Shown here piece after piece: positions 1 to 11,601 of a DNA stretch of 64,000 nt. Under the pieces are notes generated by a model. The model was not told where the DNA came from and searched no databases. It saw nothing but the letters and a program-made list of their open reading frames with translations. Both the position numbers and the translations under genes were made by a program. The first letter of the stretch is position 1; each line of letters begins with the position of its first letter. Origin of the DNA: Cystobasidium ongulense (Eukaryota > Basidiomycota > Cystobasidiomycetes > Cystobasidiales > Cystobasidiaceae); NCBI GenBank assembly GCA_022835595.1, contig BQUP01000003.1:936629-1000628 (forward strand). The letters are read 5' to 3'.

Positions 1-60
1 GGTATCGCCCTTCATCTCCTCCCACCAACCCGCTCTTGGAGGCAAGTCTGTGCAACAGCC

Positions 61-3000
61 ATGAGCTCGATGGAGACAGTGCTCGCTGCCTTACAGACGC
101 TGTACACGGATCCGAAAGCAGAAGCCAAGCAGCAGGCCAACGAGTGGCTCCAAAACTTTCAGAAAGAGGTGCGCCGATTCAGATGGAGATGCAGCTTGAA
201 CCTTGCAGAGAGCTGATGAGAATTCTTGTATCACGACAGCCGGAAGCATGGGAGACTGCCAATGTCATTCTGTCTTCTGCTGATGCTCCACCCGAGCCCA
301 AACTCTTCGCGGCGCAGACGTTTCGAGCAAAGGCAAGCTGCAATTCCTCACTGGCGACGAGCTGCACAAAGGATGTTGCACGAAGCCACGAGCTCCAGCG
401 ATTACGCACTTGTGCAGCTAAGCATGTAACTTCCTCATGCTGACTGTTATGCTTCTACTGCTGTATTGCGTACCCTTGTCATCTCCCTGTTTGCTCTACA
501 GATCATCTACGACCTCGACCAGCTACCGCCAGATCACCGGATACCTCTGCGAGACACACTCCTAGCAGCTCTTAAGCACGCATCAACGACAGGTTCAAAA
601 GCGATAGTCACTCATCTAGCCCTCGCAATTGCAGACCTCTTGCTTCAGCTGCCAGAATGGAAGAACGGCCTCCAGGACATGATCGACCAGTTTGGAAAGA
701 CTCCAGAAACTGTTCCTGCTCTGCTGGATTTTCTGAAGCTACTGCCTCAGGAGAATATGTCAAACGTTAGGATACGGATCACCGTGAGCAACGTCTCACC
801 TCATACAGGTCCGCATCACACGGATTGCTGAATGCTCTATGTAGAACCCGGACTGGCGTACAGAAAACACAGGCGCCGATGTCCTCAATCTTATAGGGAT
901 GTATTTCCAGGCACCAGGTGAGTCTTTGAATCTGTACACATGTCGGAGTCCTCACTAACCATCTCCGACGCAGGCGTGACCGCTGCTGTCCGAGCCTCTA
1001 CATTGAAGGTGCTAGCGAGCTGGCTACGAGCAGGAGAAATGGTTCCTTCCGCAATCCAACAGTCTCCCTTCTTCAGCTATATTTTCGAGTCGCTGGCCTC
1101 TGAAGCACTCTTTGATGATTCCGTGGACCTTCTCGTGGATCTCGTTCACGAAACACAGGAGATCGCAGACAATATGGAACCCATTCAAGCGATTGTTCCC
1201 CGCCTACTTCCCTTACGGCAACCTCTGCTCGAAGCAATAAAAGCTGAAGAAAGCGAGACTGTCAGGGGATACTGTCGCATATTCGTCGAAGCAGGAGAAT
1301 GCTATGCGCAGCTTATGCTGCAACATCCAGCAGAGTTCATGCCGATTGTAGAAGCGATTGCCGACTGTTCAGCATACTCGGATCTAGAAGTCGTTACTAT
1401 AACTCTGAACTTCTGGTGGAAGCTCGCTGTCGGTCTACGGAAGGGCGGTTTCGTGAATGATCCTGCGTGTCAACCTTTCCTCGAGGTGATAGCTCGACTA
1501 GTCGATACTGTCATCCGGCATCTACGTTATCCAGACGATGTCGACAGTCTTACAGGTCAAGATAGAGACGATTTCAGGGACTTCAGACACGATATCGGCA
1601 ATACCCTCAAGGACTGCTGTTCCGTCCTTGGCTCAACGACGTGCCTTGCGAGATCGTTCGCCGCTTTGGAAGCAGAAGTAGCCAAAGGGCCCTCGGGACA
1701 ATGGCAAGTTGTCGAAGCGGCGCTTTTTAGCATAAGAACAATGGGTGCGAAAGTCGACTTACAAGAGAATGTAGTTATGCCAAAGCTGTTCGAAGCTATA
1801 CCGCAAGTACCGCAAACAAATACAAAAGTCCGATATTCTGCTACGCTTGTGGTTGGCCGATATACCGAATGGCTGTCGGAGCATCCAGAATACCTGCCAA
1901 AGATGATGGAATACGTCTTCTCTGGTTTCAATGTTGGAGATGCAGATGTCACTACCGCCTGCGCTTCGGCACTCAAATATCTATGCAAGGACTGCAGCTC
2001 TGTAAGTATCACCTGAAACTTGCTCTTCGTCTCTAAGCTAACGACCTCATGATGACAGCACCTCTTCGGTTACCTGCCTGCGCTCTTTGACTTCGTACAA
2101 CAGCACTCGGCGGCTCTACATAGAGAAGACCTGTTAGACATATACTCCGGCTACGCAGACATTATTGCAAAGATGCCCACCAACGATGCCATAAATGCAC
2201 TTCAAACCTTTTGTGCGCCGCTACTGGGTCAGCTGCAAGCGTTAGCTACAAATACGGGGGATAGCGCAAAGCAAGACGTTAAGAGTGCCACAAGTATGTT
2301 CCGCTGTTTCGCTGAGTTGACGGGACGTGAACTGACCCCAATCATAGATGCACTTGAACAGATCAATATCCTGCTTCAAGCAAACGCTCACCTTACAGAC
2401 GATCTACCATCGTCTTGCGGCAGTACAGCAAATGAGATTTGGCAGATTCTCTCGCACATTCTTCAAACCCATTCGGAAGTGACCTTACTTGAGACTGTAT
2501 GCTCAACTCTGAGGAGAGGTATTAAATTGTTCGGCAAGCTCGTCCTGCCACTTGTGCCATCTCTCCTTGATGCCTTAGCCTCCTCTTTTGAGAGGACGGG
2601 CGTGAGTGGATTTGTCTGGATCACAGGTCGTGTCTCGGATCTGCTTAGAGTGCCAGAAGCACAAGAACACGCAAATGAGCTTGAATCGCATCTGAAGACG
2701 GCGTTTGAGAGGATAACACATAAAATCGTTCAGATGCTAGGCCAAAGCTCGCTTGACGACATACAAGACTGTATGTTCCCATCCACTTCGTTAATAGTTC
2801 TCGTTACTGATGTATAAGCTCTTTAGGCCTCGAGGACTACACCCATCTGGTCCGTAACATGGCCCAGGAAACACCGAGTATCATCTTCCTCTCCCTTGCT
2901 TTCCCTAGTGCTATGCAAATCGCTATCTCTGCAATCAACCTCCTCAACCCCAATGTCTCGCACGACGGCCTGGACACTGTCCGCGTTATCGTCGGCCACG

Positions 3001-3437
3001 ATGCACTTAATACTCAAAACAATCAGCCATATGGTGCGCCTTCACATCTGTCACCTCAAGAACAGGCGAACATGCCTGCCTATGCCGCTGCTATTCGACA
3101 AGTTCTTTCGACTGAGGGTGCTGGTCAGCGCTTGCTCCAGATCATCCTCACTCGACTGGTGACGGACTTTAACGAGGACAACGCACCTATGAGCATCACC
3201 GTCGCTAGGCTGTTGGCACAGTCATTCCCGCAAGAGATGGCTACTTGGATACCGTCTGCCGTACAGAATCTACCGCCCAGAACGGTCAAGGATACTGAGC
3301 GAGACAACTTCTTAGCGGCATGCAGCAAGGCACTACAAGAAGGCAACCCGAACGGCATTAGAAGCGCATGGAACCAACTTGATCGTGCATGTAGGAAAGA
3401 AAGAGAAAGATCGAGCCTCGCAAGTGCAAGGGTCTGA
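61..3437 (+). CDS. MTR10: Nuclear import receptor of the Mtr10/transportin-3 family
   Basis: Importin-beta superfamily karyopherin that, in this family, imports SR-like and mRNA-binding proteins through the nuclear pore with Ran. Seven exons join in frame: 61-168, 240-332, 502-783, 845-917, 974-2001, 2059-2770 and 2827-3437, giving 968 aa, close to the usual 920-970. The N-terminus (METVLAALQTLY..., then PEAWETANVIL and FAAQTFRAK, residues about 4-67) is the typical first HEAT pair of Mtr10. The rest is leucine-rich helical repeat with no other domain. The second intron (333-501) begins with GC in an AAG/GCAAGC context, so it looks like a GC-AG intron. ATG at 61 is chosen because the family motif starts within a few residues. 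It lies head-to-tail with RPC11. Family call is firm; the exact orthologue is slightly less so. Confidence 0.9.
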
Positions 3438-4097
3438 AAGAAAGAAGAAAGCGATTAGCGTGACTGCAAGCGTACTCCTTGTACCGGATCCGCAATTTTT
3501 CGTACATTGATGTTGTGAACAATATGAAGCAAAGCAGATGGATTAGACAGGTTATTAAACGGGCACAGACAATCATATTCAGTAATATACGGCACTAGCA
3601 TTTAGAAGGATATACCCCAGCATAGATGGAGATACCCAGCAGACGGATATACCCCGTGTAATCCGTAAGGTCACTCACTATTCGACCGCACAACGCAACT
3701 CGACGTAACTACGCGACACCTGACTGTTATGCAATTTATGACGATGTTCGTGTGGAGCACAGCTCTATCGTGCGTGCTATGCGAAGTTGCCCGTATACAC
3801 CCATGCTCGACGCAGGCAAGCTGTGGCATGTCGACCTCTGTAAACAACAGGAGCAGGAGTAGTCTGGACCCGCAGAAGCTCTCCCAGTGGATAGAAGAGC
3901 TGTAGATGCTGTGTGTGCTGCGTACGTACTGCATCAATTGTCTTGATAGTGTCAGCATGTCTTCGAGTGCCACCTGCTGGAAAAGAGCGTGATCGGGCTT
4001 GCTCTTTGTACAGCATCTCTACTCTGCTCGCACCGAACACCACGCAACAGCAAGCTGCCTGCGACCCACTCCAGAAGCCTTCTGAAGGGCCCAGAAG
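3438..4097. other. Intergenic region, MTR10 to RPC11
   Basis: About 660 bases hold the MTR10 3' end and the RPC11 promoter. I see no credible gene. An 11-base word, ggatatacccc, occurs at 3608-3618 and 3645-3655, with a weaker related copy between them. Confidence 0.5.
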
Positions 4098-4850
4098 ATG
4101 ATCTTGTACGTCCGGACAAGCTCGCTGGCATTCCAAGCTTCACTGAAGGCACAGCTGATTTTGGTATACGCAAACCTGAACTTTCCCACTCGACGCATTT
4201 GGTGTCGCAACGCTCTTACTATGACCACCGTACACTATACGCCCACGTACTGCAGCTGTCCAATATGTGCCAACATGCTTACCTTGATGAAGAACGACGA
4301 AGAAGGCGACTATAGATTTGGCTGCGCCACATGCCCATACGAGTATCCCATGGAGGGAAAGCAGGTCAGTCACATGCTACGGCATTCTGTTCCGAGGCAA
4401 TATATTGGACTTATTCCATTGGACAACAGTACGTCGAGACTAACTACCTGACAAGGAAACAAGCGGACGATGTGCTGGGCGGCGAAGACAGTTGGAAGAA
4501 CGTAGACTCAATAGAAGGTAAGCTGCAATATCATCATTTCATGCAGTGGACAACAAACAAACAAGCCTGATTATCTGTTTCGTACAACTAGCTACTTGCC
4601 CCAAATGCGACCACCGAAGAGCTTTCTACATGCAAATCCAGATCCGAAGTGCAGGTAAGTCTGCAGTGGTCATAGTCTGCTCTGACATCGCTTGTGCTGA
4701 CTTACTTCCCTTCAACTCAACAGACGAACCGAGTACCACCTTCTACGTGGGTTTATTCATTTTATAATAGGCTGAAACAATGCTGATCCGAAATTCTCGT
4801 TACAGCGCTGCACAAGGCCTGAATGTGCACATCAATGGAAAGAGAATTAG
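4098..4850 (+). CDS. RPC11: RNA polymerase III subunit RPC11 (C11)
   Basis: Small TFIIS-like subunit of Pol III that drives RNA cleavage and helps termination and reinitiation. Six exons: 4098-4105, 4256-4364, 4430-4517, 4592-4654, 4724-4746 and 4806-4850, giving 111 aa, the usual size. The first coding exon is only 8 nt (ATG ATC TT, donor GTACGT). Spliced to the next exon it gives MIFCPICANM, which fits the family start; the in-frame ATG at 4221 would give a worse N-terminus. The N-terminal zinc ribbon has CPIC (residues 4-7) and CATC (26-29). The family block QADDVLGG follows. The C-terminal ribbon has CPKC and CTRPEC, and its hairpin carries the acidic pair in RSADEPSTTFYRC, the residues needed for cleavage. 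All eight zinc cysteines are present. Confidence 0.93.
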
Positions 4851-5145
4851 TCTATTGACTCCGTATTCCATGTCACACGTTGCTCTTCAATTCTTCTTTC
4901 TGTTTCGCCCCACATTGTCGTTGTAACAGCAATACCATCTTTGGAAGAAGAACTGTAACTCGATATTTTCCCGACAAAGCTACACTTCGTGTACGAAGCG
5001 CTTTGAAGCAAGTCACCTTCTCGAGAAAATTCGTCAGGTTGATGTTGCACAAAGTCCAAGGCGTCTAGTTATATGCGACCACGGTCTAATTGAGGCGGTC
5101 ATCTAAAATTACATCTATATAGTCGTGTTATAAAGCGAGCGCTTT

Positions 5146-7411
5146 CTATGCGTCAGGATTCCTGCAGCTTAGCGAAGAGTGCTCGAGTAAAGCAATACCA
5201 GCGCCAAGTGCCCTAGTAAAGGGAACACAGGGAAAATGTGTCAGTTTGTGACAACCGCCAAGTTCGATAGAGATGCAATGAACTCACCATCCCAGCTCAA
5301 TATCGTTGATCTTCTTGCCAGTGACGAGTTCTCTTTCTGGCGCCAACTCGTACCCTAGGTTGAGTAAGCTATACATAAAGCTCAAATCAAGACAATATTC
5401 CGGTCTATCACTTAACTCAGCCATAGCTTCTTCATCGTCTTTGAATCTATCCCAACCTCTAACATCACTACCTCCAGCCTGACTGGTACTAGATTTCTCA
5501 CCAGCACAAACATCAATACTCAATTGTCTGAGATCGCCAATTGTGAACGGACTACCATCTTTACCTAATCCTAAAGGTGCTATCCTATCGTAGAAATAAG
5601 ATAAAGCGTAAATGGGACCAGACCCAAATGTTTCCATTAATCTGGGTTGGTAAACTCCTCCAAAGGCACAGGGTTCCGTTTCACATAATGCGTCTTTTGC
5701 CATTACTACATCAACAACTCTTCGACATGCGTCGAAACCAGCTCCTGTGCCGAGTAGAGTAACGTTAACAGCTTTACGTCCAGGCGGGTCAAGTAGGACA
5801 GTCTTGCGACCTCCTTTGACGAGGCATGGAGAATGAACAAGATCATCTGCCGTCAATTCATCCCAATCTTTGTGTTTTGCAGTAGTTGCGGATTGCCAGA
5901 CGTGAGTGAAGGCGACTAGATTATGGACCGAACGACGAGCTTGCATGAGACCGTAGCCAAGATGAGAATGTTGATATAAAGTATGATCTTCGGAAGCGAA
6001 GTTGAGATCGTAAACATGATCTCCAGGTGATAGCTTTGATGTTGTTGGGAAAGAAGGTTCGAAGACAATTTGTGTAGAGGCACCCCCTAGATCCATTACC
6101 GCTGCTGATTGGCCTGCTTTTTTGCCTGGTCCGATGAGGCCGAGGAGCTGTATGCACAAAGGTAGCGCGTCAGTCAAAAGCCTTCCAAACGATTACCTGG
6201 CTCGCTGAAGTAAATTGAAGACTCACATAGTTGATAGTGATCCAAGCATATACGCCCTCATCCTTACCATCCATGATGACAACACCATCTTCGACAACCT
6301 CGAAAGGCCATTCAGTCTTTAACCATCTTTCGACTTCATCCAGAATCTCTTGTGATTCTTTCGCTCCTAGTAATCTTAATCCGGCGGTAGCTTTGACAGC
6401 GATAGGGGTACATCCTCTCTCTGATTTAGGTACAGATTTCACTGCTTCTTCCATTAATTTAGTCAGACTTTCAGCTGCTGCTTTTGGTCTGCCTCTATAA
6501 GATGAGAGACCGGGAGTAATAGGAATGAACTGTTCATCTACCAATGTAGGGAGAGGGTCTTCTTTCAATGCTGATGTGGAACTTCCCTCAGGTAAGCAAT
6601 TTGAGAATTTGTAAACGTGCATTCTAGATCCTGTACTTCCAGCATCAATCATTAAAGCCCATTGGAATTCTTGTTTTCCAGGTTGTAAAATGCAAGATTC
6701 GCCACTTGTGATTTTCTTTGGTTTTGATTCTGCTAAACTTCCTGGACTTGGAATCGCTGCTTTCGCAATACCAGTTTCGTGTGTATCTATTTGAATAGCT
6801 TGGTCTTTCCCTTTGAAATCGGGTCGTTGCATTACTTTACTATCTTCTTCAGACGTGGCAGTACCGCCATCCTTGTTCGTTTTCTTGAGGACATAATCCT
6901 TTGCTGGTCCTTTCCCGCTATTGACTAGTATCAAACCGAAGATAAGGACAACGGCGAGAATGATTGTATTCTTCTGCCATTTCGCTAATGAAGCCCAGCG
7001 AGATTCGCCTCCTCTCCCACCGGGTCCATTTCGACGTTTTGAGCCATTTGCAGGGGATGAAGGGTAGTCATGCATAGAATGATGACCATTTGAAGTAGTC
7101 GGTAAAGACGAGTATGCGTTGTTTCTCGCCATTTTGATGTTGCTACTCTCGAGACTGTTCAAATGGACGGAATCCTCAAAATCTACAGTGAGCTCTTCGT
7201 GCTCGTCTGGATCGTTTGAGAGCGAGAGTGACTGCCGCGAGGGATACGGATAGTTGACACTCGTAGACGTCGAACTACCTCTGGTATGCGCGTGCTTCCT
7301 TCCTGCTGCTGCCGAAGTCGACGTCGGCAATTGCTGCTCGTCTGGCACGCCGTCGCGCGAGAGAGAGCTGCGTCGACGAAGCGAGGCGGCTATCGACTTC
7401 TCTGCGGGCAT
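5146..7411 (-). CDS. GDA1: Golgi guanosine diphosphatase (GDA1/CD39 apyrase family)
   Basis: Type II membrane nucleotidase of the Golgi lumen. It turns GDP/UDP left after sugar transfer into the monophosphate, which fuels antiport of new nucleotide sugars. Exons on the minus strand: 7411-6227, 6147-5288 and 5212-5146; 703 aa. Residues about 147-165 (NTIILAVVLIFGLILVN) form the one signal anchor. Apyrase motifs follow in order: DAGSTGSRMHVYKF, KATAGLRLL, DEGVYAWITINY and MDLGGASTQIVFEP, ending with ELGW-ALGAG across the last intron. That short last exon (22 aa) was found by splicing W (TG/G) to GCACTTGGC and restores the family C-terminus. The cytosolic tail of about 145 residues, rich in Ser, Arg and Asp/Glu, is much longer than in yeast Gda1. 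It runs head-to-tail with the next minus-strand gene. Confidence 0.93.
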
Positions 7412-8000
7412 GCAAGCAGCTAAAGCTTGCGTGTGTATTAACTTGAATGCGAGTAGCGTGTATGTAAAATGATAGCTTTATCTTATTAGAGTTGAGTTAA
7501 AGAAACATTGAAAGCCACATTCTGAATCGCGATAAGACGCGTCAAGTTGATCGCAGAAATATTTAACAATTTTCAAGACGTGATTAATGAATGTTCAGGC
7601 GGTCTGCAGCACTGCATTTCTCTTCCAGCATTATCAAAAGCTCTAGCTCGTCTTTAGGCTCGCTTGATTTGTCGTTGTTCAAAACTATTCTACATGGGAA
7701 ATTGGTAAGAAAACCTAGGCAAAGTACTGGCATGATGCCCTTTGATCTTTACCAGTTCGTAGTCGCATAGCACTCTTATCCAGCCTTTGGCCCTGCCCTC
7801 AATCTGTCAGGGACGTACTCCGTCAATCACTTGTATGTTGTAGAATCTCCTCGAAGCGAGAATCCTGGTTGGGTATAGCGTGTTTCATTTCTTTCAATAG
7901 TGTGTAGGTCGGAGAGTCGAAGAAAGCCAGAACCGGACTCATGAATGACATCGACGATCTCCCTTTTTCAAGTCGAATACGACCTTGAATGGCTTCCTCC
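7412..8000. other. Intergenic region, GDA1 5' side
   Basis: Promoter side of GDA1 and 3' side of the zinc-finger gene (both minus strand). I see no supported gene or repeat here. Confidence 0.4.
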
Positions 8001-9428
8001 CTAGTCGCTGTCAGCAGCTTTGGCTTTACGTCCTGGCTTCTTCTTTGGAGCAGCTTTCTTAGCAGGTGGTGTAGAAGGTTCTTCCTCTTCATCTTCCACA
8101 TCCGAAGCTTCCTTCTTTGCTTTCTTAGGGACGGCCTGTCAGAAATGAAGTACCATCGTATTAGCAACCAGTTCTTTGCTTTCCAAGTCAGAACAGCGAT
8201 CAAGCCATATCCTCACCTTCTTCTTCTTAGGCTTTGGCTCTTCTTCCTCTTGCTCCTCATCAGAGTCGGCTTTCTTCTGTTTAGGTGCCTACATTTCCAA
8301 TGCGAAAGGACGTGGGATCAGCATTAGTCAACACTTCAAGCGTACCGTAATGCTTACAGCTCGCTTCTTCTTTGGTTTCTCTTCCTCCTCTTCTACTTCT
8401 GCTTCCTCATCAGATTCAGCCTTTTTCTTCTTCGGTGCCTGGAGATCAATTCTTCAGACGCTATAGCGAGTTAAGAGCGATTTTTACACTCACAGCTCTC
8501 TTTCTTTTGGGTTTTTCCTCTTCTTCTGCATCATCGTCTGGGTTCTTCTTGGCTGCCTTCTTAGCAGGTGCTTTTTTCTTAGGTTTAGCACCATCCTCTT
8601 CGTCCTCATTTTCACTATCAGTCACAGCTTTCTTTCTAGCAGAGTCGGGTATATCTTTATCTTCCACTGTTTCAGATGAATCATTCATATTAATCGCTCA
8701 TCAGCATGTTGTAATCGATGCAGACAAGAGAAGGGGAACGGAAGAAGCTTACCATGTCCTTTCTCCCAAGCTGTTCGAACTTTTTCTTGATCTTCCGATG
8801 ATAGATCTTCATAGCCATCTATATCTTCAGGCTCGTTGAGCTTGCCTTTGATGTTCGAAATGATCTTCGAAGTGACACAGCCTACAAGCGTTGCAAGGAC
8901 GCCGCGGAAGCGACATAGTGTGATAGAAAAACACATGAAGTGTACCAATTCAGCAAAACAGGACTAACGATAGACTGCAACGAATGTAAACTTACCCCAA
9001 TGTCTCCACTGCATCGCTTGCTGCTCTTTGATTGTGACCATGGTACCGACTCGAAGAGTACCTTTGTCGATTTTCGTTCCTTTGCATGGCTGCGAGCGAG
9101 ACATGGAATATGAAGGTCAGTATTGGTAAAACGAGCCTGTTTTGTAAGTTTTGGGACACACCATAGGACCTTTGCAGCCAGCCCTGTTGGAGGATGCGTA
9201 TTCTACAAGTTGGCGAGACGTGTTCAAGGATGGCGGAGTGTCAGTAGGCAGTAGTCGGGAGAGTAGGTTGTGAGACAAGTGAACCAAAGGTCGTCAGAGC
9301 GCTACTTGGAAAATGGTAGATGTATACGCACCTAGTCGGTAGGCCTGGATGGATGAAGAGACGAGGCCGAGGCACGAAGCAAGAGTCAGTCAAGTTGGCG
9401 CTGAAGGACAATTCGCTGTCCTCACCAT
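8001..9428 (-). CDS. PARP-type zinc finger protein with repeated Lys/acidic tail
   Basis: Nuclear protein with one PARP-type zinc finger, a fold that binds DNA nicks and ends. Nine exons (minus): 9428-9426, 9344-9332, 9202-9162, 9089-8996, 8881-8753, 8666-8494, 8438-8358, 8288-8217 and 8135-8001; 246 aa. The finger spans residues about 1-85. It starts MAYRLEYASSNRAGCKGPMP, followed by CKGTKIDKGTLRVGTM, QWRHWGC and TAWEKGH. Cys15, Cys21, His50 and Cys53 are placed as expected for a CCHC zinc site. The tail is acidic/lysine-rich. Exons 7 and 8 encode two similar units (APKKKKAESDEEAE... and APKQKKADSDEEQE...). There is no PARP catalytic domain, so this is not a poly(ADP-ribose) polymerase. The first exon is just the ATG and the second is 13 nt; both are needed to make the family N-terminus. 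It shares a divergent promoter with VMA6. Confidence 0.85.
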
Positions 9429-9814
9429 GATGAGTTGTATCTGGAGTATCTAACGCGAGTGCTTGAGAAGTCTCGATATCGATGAATGCTCCCGAAACAG
9501 TCACCAGCAGTGGAGAGCGAGCAGTGGTGGTATCGACGAGCGGGAACCTGGAGGCAGATTGTACGTTTCTTGAAGGTAGGTCTGTACTGAATGCTGTGGT
9601 GATTGGGAGGGAGTGAGTGCGTGTGTCGATGTGGAAGAGAGCAGACCTTGAAGTGATCCAGCTCGACGACGACGTCCTGGATGGCTGCTCATGACGCTGA
9701 TCGCCCTCTGCATTCGAGCAACTCGACGATATACAGCACATACTGCAAGAGTGCATAGATTGGACTGCACTGCACCAGCTCATCAATCCAGGCTATTCCT
9801 CGTCGCATCCCGCC
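9429..9814. promoter_or_regulatory. Divergent intergenic promoter region
   Basis: 386 bases between the start codons of the PARP-finger gene (minus) and VMA6 (plus), so both promoters must lie here. No specific element is recognised. Confidence 0.45.
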
Positions 9815-11256
9815 ATGGAGGCGCTGTTCTACAACGCCCACAATGGATACCTCGAAGGCGTGGTGAGGTGGGTGGAGCAGCGATACATGGCAGCAGTCAG
9901 GCATGCAGCACATAGACACAATGCATACTGATAGAGTGCCTTGCTTGGTATGCATCCCTCAGAGGCTACAAGGCGGGCCTGCTCTCGCAGAACGCATACA
10001 ACAACCTGACGCAGTGCGAGACTCTGGACGGTGAGCGCCTCCAACTCGACACGGCATGGCATAGCACATCCACGGTGTTGAGCATCCTCACCGCGATGCA
10101 GACCTCAAGCTCCAGCTCGGCGCGACCGACTACGGCAACTTCCTCGCAAACGAGACTCCACCCATTTCAACAAGCACAATCGCGGAAAAGGCCACTGAAC
10201 GGCTCGTTGACGAGTTCAACTACATCAAGAGCAATGCAAGCGGTCAGCTATCGATGTTCTTGGAGTACATAACGTGGGTGGTCTGGGGATATATTACTAA
10301 CAGCGATGGCCTAGCTGACCTGGCTGTGTCCCCTCATAGACGCGCATTCATGGTCGACAATGTGAGCAGGAATCTGGTAATATCACTATCTCAACACACT
10401 GCTTACCATCTGTCCCCAGGTCATCCTTCTCATCACCGGAACACTGCACGAACGAGACACGCACGAGCTGCTCGAGCGATGCCATCCACTGGTATGCTGG
10501 ACTTGCATGCTTGCCACCATTGCTACACGTTTCTCAGGCTGATATCGACTTTGACTATCCCCACAGGGCACATTCGACGGTATGGCTGCCCTCTGCATCG
10601 CAACTAACGTCGAAGAACTCTACAATAGCGTCCTAGTCGAGACCCCCTTGGCTCCCTATTTCCAACAATGCATGTCCGCTGCAGATCTAGACGAACTCCA
10701 TATCGAAATCATCAGAAACACCCTATACAAAGCCTACCTAGAAGACTTCTACAAATTCGTGCAAACTCTAGGATCACCTACGTCTGATATGATGTCTCAA
10801 ATACTTGAATTCGAAGCTGATAGGCGGACGATCAACATCGCCGTCAATTCACTTGGTACAGGATTAAGCAAAGAACAACGGGCAAAATTATTCCCTAGTC
10901 TGGGAAGACTATACCCAGAAGGACATCTAGCATTATCACGAGCAGACGATTTCGATCAAGTTAAAATGGCAGTCGAAATGGTAGGAGAATATCGTTCATT
11001 TTTCGAAGTCAACGCAGCTACTCAAACAGGAGCTGAAGAAGGTGAAGACATGTTAGCAGCTCAAGATATGGAAGATCAATTCTTCAAAGAAGAAGTTAGA
11101 TTAAATAAGTTGGCTTTCCTACAACAGTTCTCCCTTGCCCCTTTTTATGCATTCTTCAAACTAAAGGAACAGGAAATTAGAAGTATAACTTGGATCGCGG
11201 AATGTATCGCTCAAAATGCTAGAGATAGAATTGATGATTATATTCCTATCTTCTAA
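9815..11256 (+). CDS. VMA6: V-type proton ATPase subunit d
   Basis: Peripheral subunit of the V0 sector that couples the central stalk to the c-ring of the vacuolar proton pump. Exons: 9815-9867, 9963-10030, 10102-10273, 10340-10361, 10420-10491 and 10567-11256; 358 aa, close to the usual 345-350. The start [20 protein letters not shown] is the family N-terminus. The [10 protein letters not shown] junction fixes the donor at 9868 rather than 9863. Later blocks [41 protein letters not shown] and the C-terminal RNITWIAEC-like segment ([19 protein letters not shown]) confirm it. The long uninterrupted last exon carries two thirds of the protein. Its 3' end converges on the phosphodiesterase gene. 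Confidence 0.94.
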
Positions 11257-11601
11257 AGGAATTTCCCTTTTCTCTCCATTTTAGCATATTGTCACTTTGT
11301 ACCTTTTCATTACTCCTTCTTTGTCCGACTCATGTCCACGTTTGAACCTGTAACATAAACACTGCTACTATTGCAATTGCTTGCGGATGCATCAGGAGGA
11401 AACGAGAGCAAGTGTTACATGTACTCCTTGAGCTTTGTGATGCATGCATAGTATACAACTTTGATGATTTGTAAGACACATTCTGTCCATCTACATTCTA
11501 GATTGCTACTGCTACATGGTTCTCAAGGGCTGGTTTGCGATGTGCTGTCCTGTCTACTTGTCTAATTGAAATGTATATATATCCTAAAAAATACCCCCTT
11601 G
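11257..11601. other. Convergent 3' region, VMA6 and NPP gene
   Basis: 345 bases between two convergent stop codons; AT-rich, probably 3' UTRs and poly(A) sites. No gene is seen. Confidence 0.4.

Noticed and set aside
4221-4223. ATG at 4221 as the RPC11 start
   Set aside because: It gives MTTVHYTPTYCSCPIC instead of the conserved MxFCPxC. The 8-nt exon at 4098 restores the family N-terminus with consensus splice sites.
7823-8203. Lys/Arg-rich 126-codon minus-strand frame
   Set aside because: It overlaps the last exons of the PARP-finger gene in another frame; its basic residues are a shadow of Glu/Lys codons.
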